A stretch of DNA of 40,394 bases from a virus. Where the stretch lies: positions 1 through 40,394 of the IMG/VR virus record IMGVR_UViG_3300042908_000401. One strand, 5' to 3'. The notes below the pieces were generated by a model that had not been told where the DNA came from, did no database searches, and worked only from the letters and a program-made list of their open reading frames with translations. The position numbers and the translations under genes were made by a program. This document shows positions 39,203 to 40,394 of this stretch, in pieces. The stretch's first letter is position 1, and the number at the start of each line of letters is the position of its first letter.

Positions 39203-39588
39203 TGTATAATTTCTACCCAAGATTGAGTATCTTCATCCCAAACATAACGATTGCCGTCAGTTGGGTAAGGAACAGGGGCGTTCCATAAGCAGCTAAATTC
39301 ATCCAATATCCAAGATGGGTAAGGCTTTGGCGGGATAAATGCGTCTCTAGCTGCGTCGTATGTGTATCCTAAACCAGCATAGTTTTTGCGATAGGCTTTC
39401 GATTGGTCTGGGTCTGGTTCATTCGTGTTTGGCGTATAATAAACGCCGCCGCGCGTATTGTATGATGTCTGCTTATAGACATCGCCAGTGCGTTGAAACA
39501 ACTCGTCTTCTTTGCCATCGTCGGATTGGCTACCGACAGTGACAAAAATCACGATATTGTTTTCATCTAATTTTGCAAAATGTGCCAT
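39199..39588 (-). CDS. Cyanophage-type small protein, uncharacterised
   Basis: This 129-aa protein starts MAHFAKLDENNIVIFVTVGS and contains SYNTRGGVYYTPN, YAGLGYTYDAARDAFIPPKPYPSW and YVWDEDTQSWVE, which are typical of a small protein family in cyanophages and marine myo/podoviruses, encoded near tail fibres. No function is established. AGAGGA before the ATG supports the start. The end overlaps the oxygenase start. It might attach to fibres or have a chaperone role. Confidence 0.75.
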   Translation of the reverse strand: MAHFAKLDENNIVIFVTVGSQSDDGKEDELFQRTGDVYKQTSYNTRGGVYYTPNTNEPDPDQSKAYRKNYAGLGYTYDAARDAFIPPKPYPSWILDEFSCLWNAPVPYPTDGNRYVWDEDTQSWVEIIQ

Positions 39589-39596
39589 AGCATCCT

Positions 39597-40394
39597 CTAT
39601 ACGAAAACTACTTTTTCACTTGTGGTTGATGTGGCTGTTACTTTGTAAATTCTATAGCCAGATACAGATGTGTCAGGCGTGATAGATGAACCAGTTGCGC
39701 CATTTGCAGTGACGCCACTTGTAAATTGCGCTGTTACTGTGTTGGGGATTTTAATTACAACGTAGCCAGAGCTACCGGCACCACCAGCGCCACTTACGCC
39801 GCCGCCGCCACCACCACCACCATAATTAGCTGTGGCGCTTGATCCTGCTCCACTAGTGGCACCATTGCCACCGCCGTCCGAACCAGTTCCAGCTGACCCG
39901 CCACCAGGGCCATAAACACCACCACCACCGCCACCACCGCGTGAAACGCTTGAGCCTGTAATGCTTGATGAGACGCCAGAACCACCATTACCTGATTTAG
40001 CAGGGCTTAATGTTCCGTTCGCGCCGATACTACCCGCACCGCCGCCGCCACCAGAAACGCCAACACCAGGAGAACTAGGACAAGAACCACCAGCATATCC
40101 CTGATTTGCCGTCCCCGGACCGCCGGAGTTTGCTCCATAACCTGCGCCACCGCCTGAACCACCGGACAACCCATTAGCAGAACTACCGCCACCGCCGCCA
40201 CCCGTGGATGTTACAGTGGAAAAGACCGAACTAGACCCTGATGATCCAGAAACACCGTCAGCGCCGCCATTACCGCCGCCGCCGACAGTAACGGTATATG
40301 AAGTTCCCAATACTAAACTTAACGCAGTTTCGGCAGATGCGCCGCCGCCGCTAGTTCCCGCAGATGTACGATAACCGCCAGCGCCGCCGCCACC
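39597..40394 (-). CDS. Giant glycine-rich protein, C-terminal part (continues from base 1)
   Basis: This is the continuation of the gene beginning at 1900. The frame enters from 40394 without a stop and ends at TAG 39597-39599. It holds the third glycine-rich module (LGTSYTVTVGGGG, GYGANSGGPG, SGYVVIKIPNTV) and the final YRIYKVTATSTTSEKVVFV. An internal TTG at 40310 might look like a start, but the open frame across the join makes that unlikely. Confidence 0.85.
   Translation of the reverse strand, partial: GGGGAGGYRTSAGTSGGGASAETALSLVLGTSYTVTVGGGGNGGADGVSGSSGSSSVFSTVTSTGGGGGGSSANGLSGGSGGGAGYGANSGGPGTANQGYAGGSCPSSPGVGVSGGGGGAGSIGANGTLSPAKSGNGGSGVSSSITGSSVSRGGGGGGGVYGPGGGSAGTGSDGGGNGATSGAGSSATANYGGGGGGGGVSGAGGAGSSGYVVIKIPNTVTAQFTSGVTANGATGSSITPDTSVSGYRIYKVTATSTTSEKVVFV
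40268..40394. repeat. 127-bp terminal direct repeat, right copy
   Basis: Identical to 1-127. See left copy. Removing one copy gives a 40,267-bp circular genome with an intact glycine-rich reading frame. Confidence 0.95.

Noticed and set aside
40268-40394. True physical short direct terminal repeats like those of T7
   Set aside because: The repeat is exactly 127 bp, a common assembler k-mer, and lies within a reading frame that stays open across the join. Assembly overlap of a circular or permuted genome is the simpler explanation.

Overview
The window is the complete genome of a temperate, short-tailed (podovirus-type) phage. Its first and last 127 bases are identical (1-127 = 40268-40394), as expected for a circular or terminally redundant molecule opened at an arbitrary point, so the unique genome is about 40,267 bp. 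The cut lies inside a very large glycine-rich gene that must be read across the ends. Temperate life is supported by a tyrosine integrase, an attP with a 47-bp copy of the 3' end of a tRNA-Thr(TGT) gene between 26-bp arm repeats, and a CI-like repressor facing a Cro-like gene. The host is probably an alphaproteobacterium. This is inference from family resemblance of the regulators and MTase, and the tRNA fragment alone does not prove it.

Layout. (i) Late genes are on the minus strand, read from about 21.4 kb down through position 1 and round to about 36.8 kb. They are terminase small and large subunits, two related small proteins, portal, Bbp19-like protein, scaffold, major capsid, decoration-like and small head proteins, tail tubular A and B, three internal/ejection proteins (one with a lytic transglycosylase domain, one with an HExxH motif), a tail fibre, the 856-aa glycine-rich protein, a cyanophage-type small protein, a 2OG-Fe(II) oxygenase, and a lysis cassette (two small membrane proteins, M15 endolysin, holin-like protein, overlapping spanin pair). 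(ii) 21.5-22.85 kb carries small plus-strand accessory genes with a repeated leader. (iii) 22.85-23.3 kb is an AT-rich, gene-free block flanked by GGTGGAAT iterons, the best candidate origin. (iv) 23.3-24.6 kb is the lysogeny switch. (v) 24.2-34.2 kb on the plus strand holds recombination and replication genes: RuvC-like resolvase, SNF2 helicase, AT-hook protein, Cas4/RecB-like DUF2800, DUF2815, family A DNA polymerase, PrimPol-helicase. A pocket of small exported or membrane proteins lies inside this operon. (vi) 34.2-36.75 kb holds small HTH proteins, an orphan adenine methyltransferase, attP and the integrase, which converges on the end of the late operon.

How it fits together. The virion parts follow the T7 plan (portal, tubular A/B, internal virion proteins, gp17-like fibre N-terminus), but there is no phage RNA polymerase, so transcription should use host polymerase and phage-encoded regulators. 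Many genes overlap as ATGA or TAATG, implying translational coupling. The most unusual points are the triplicated glycine-rich fibre-like protein, the iteron-flanked AT-rich block, a C10 tract in the repressor upstream region, an RNA hairpin that covers the capsid gene ribosome binding site, and a recurring 17-bp GTTGCG-TAATGCTAAC motif.
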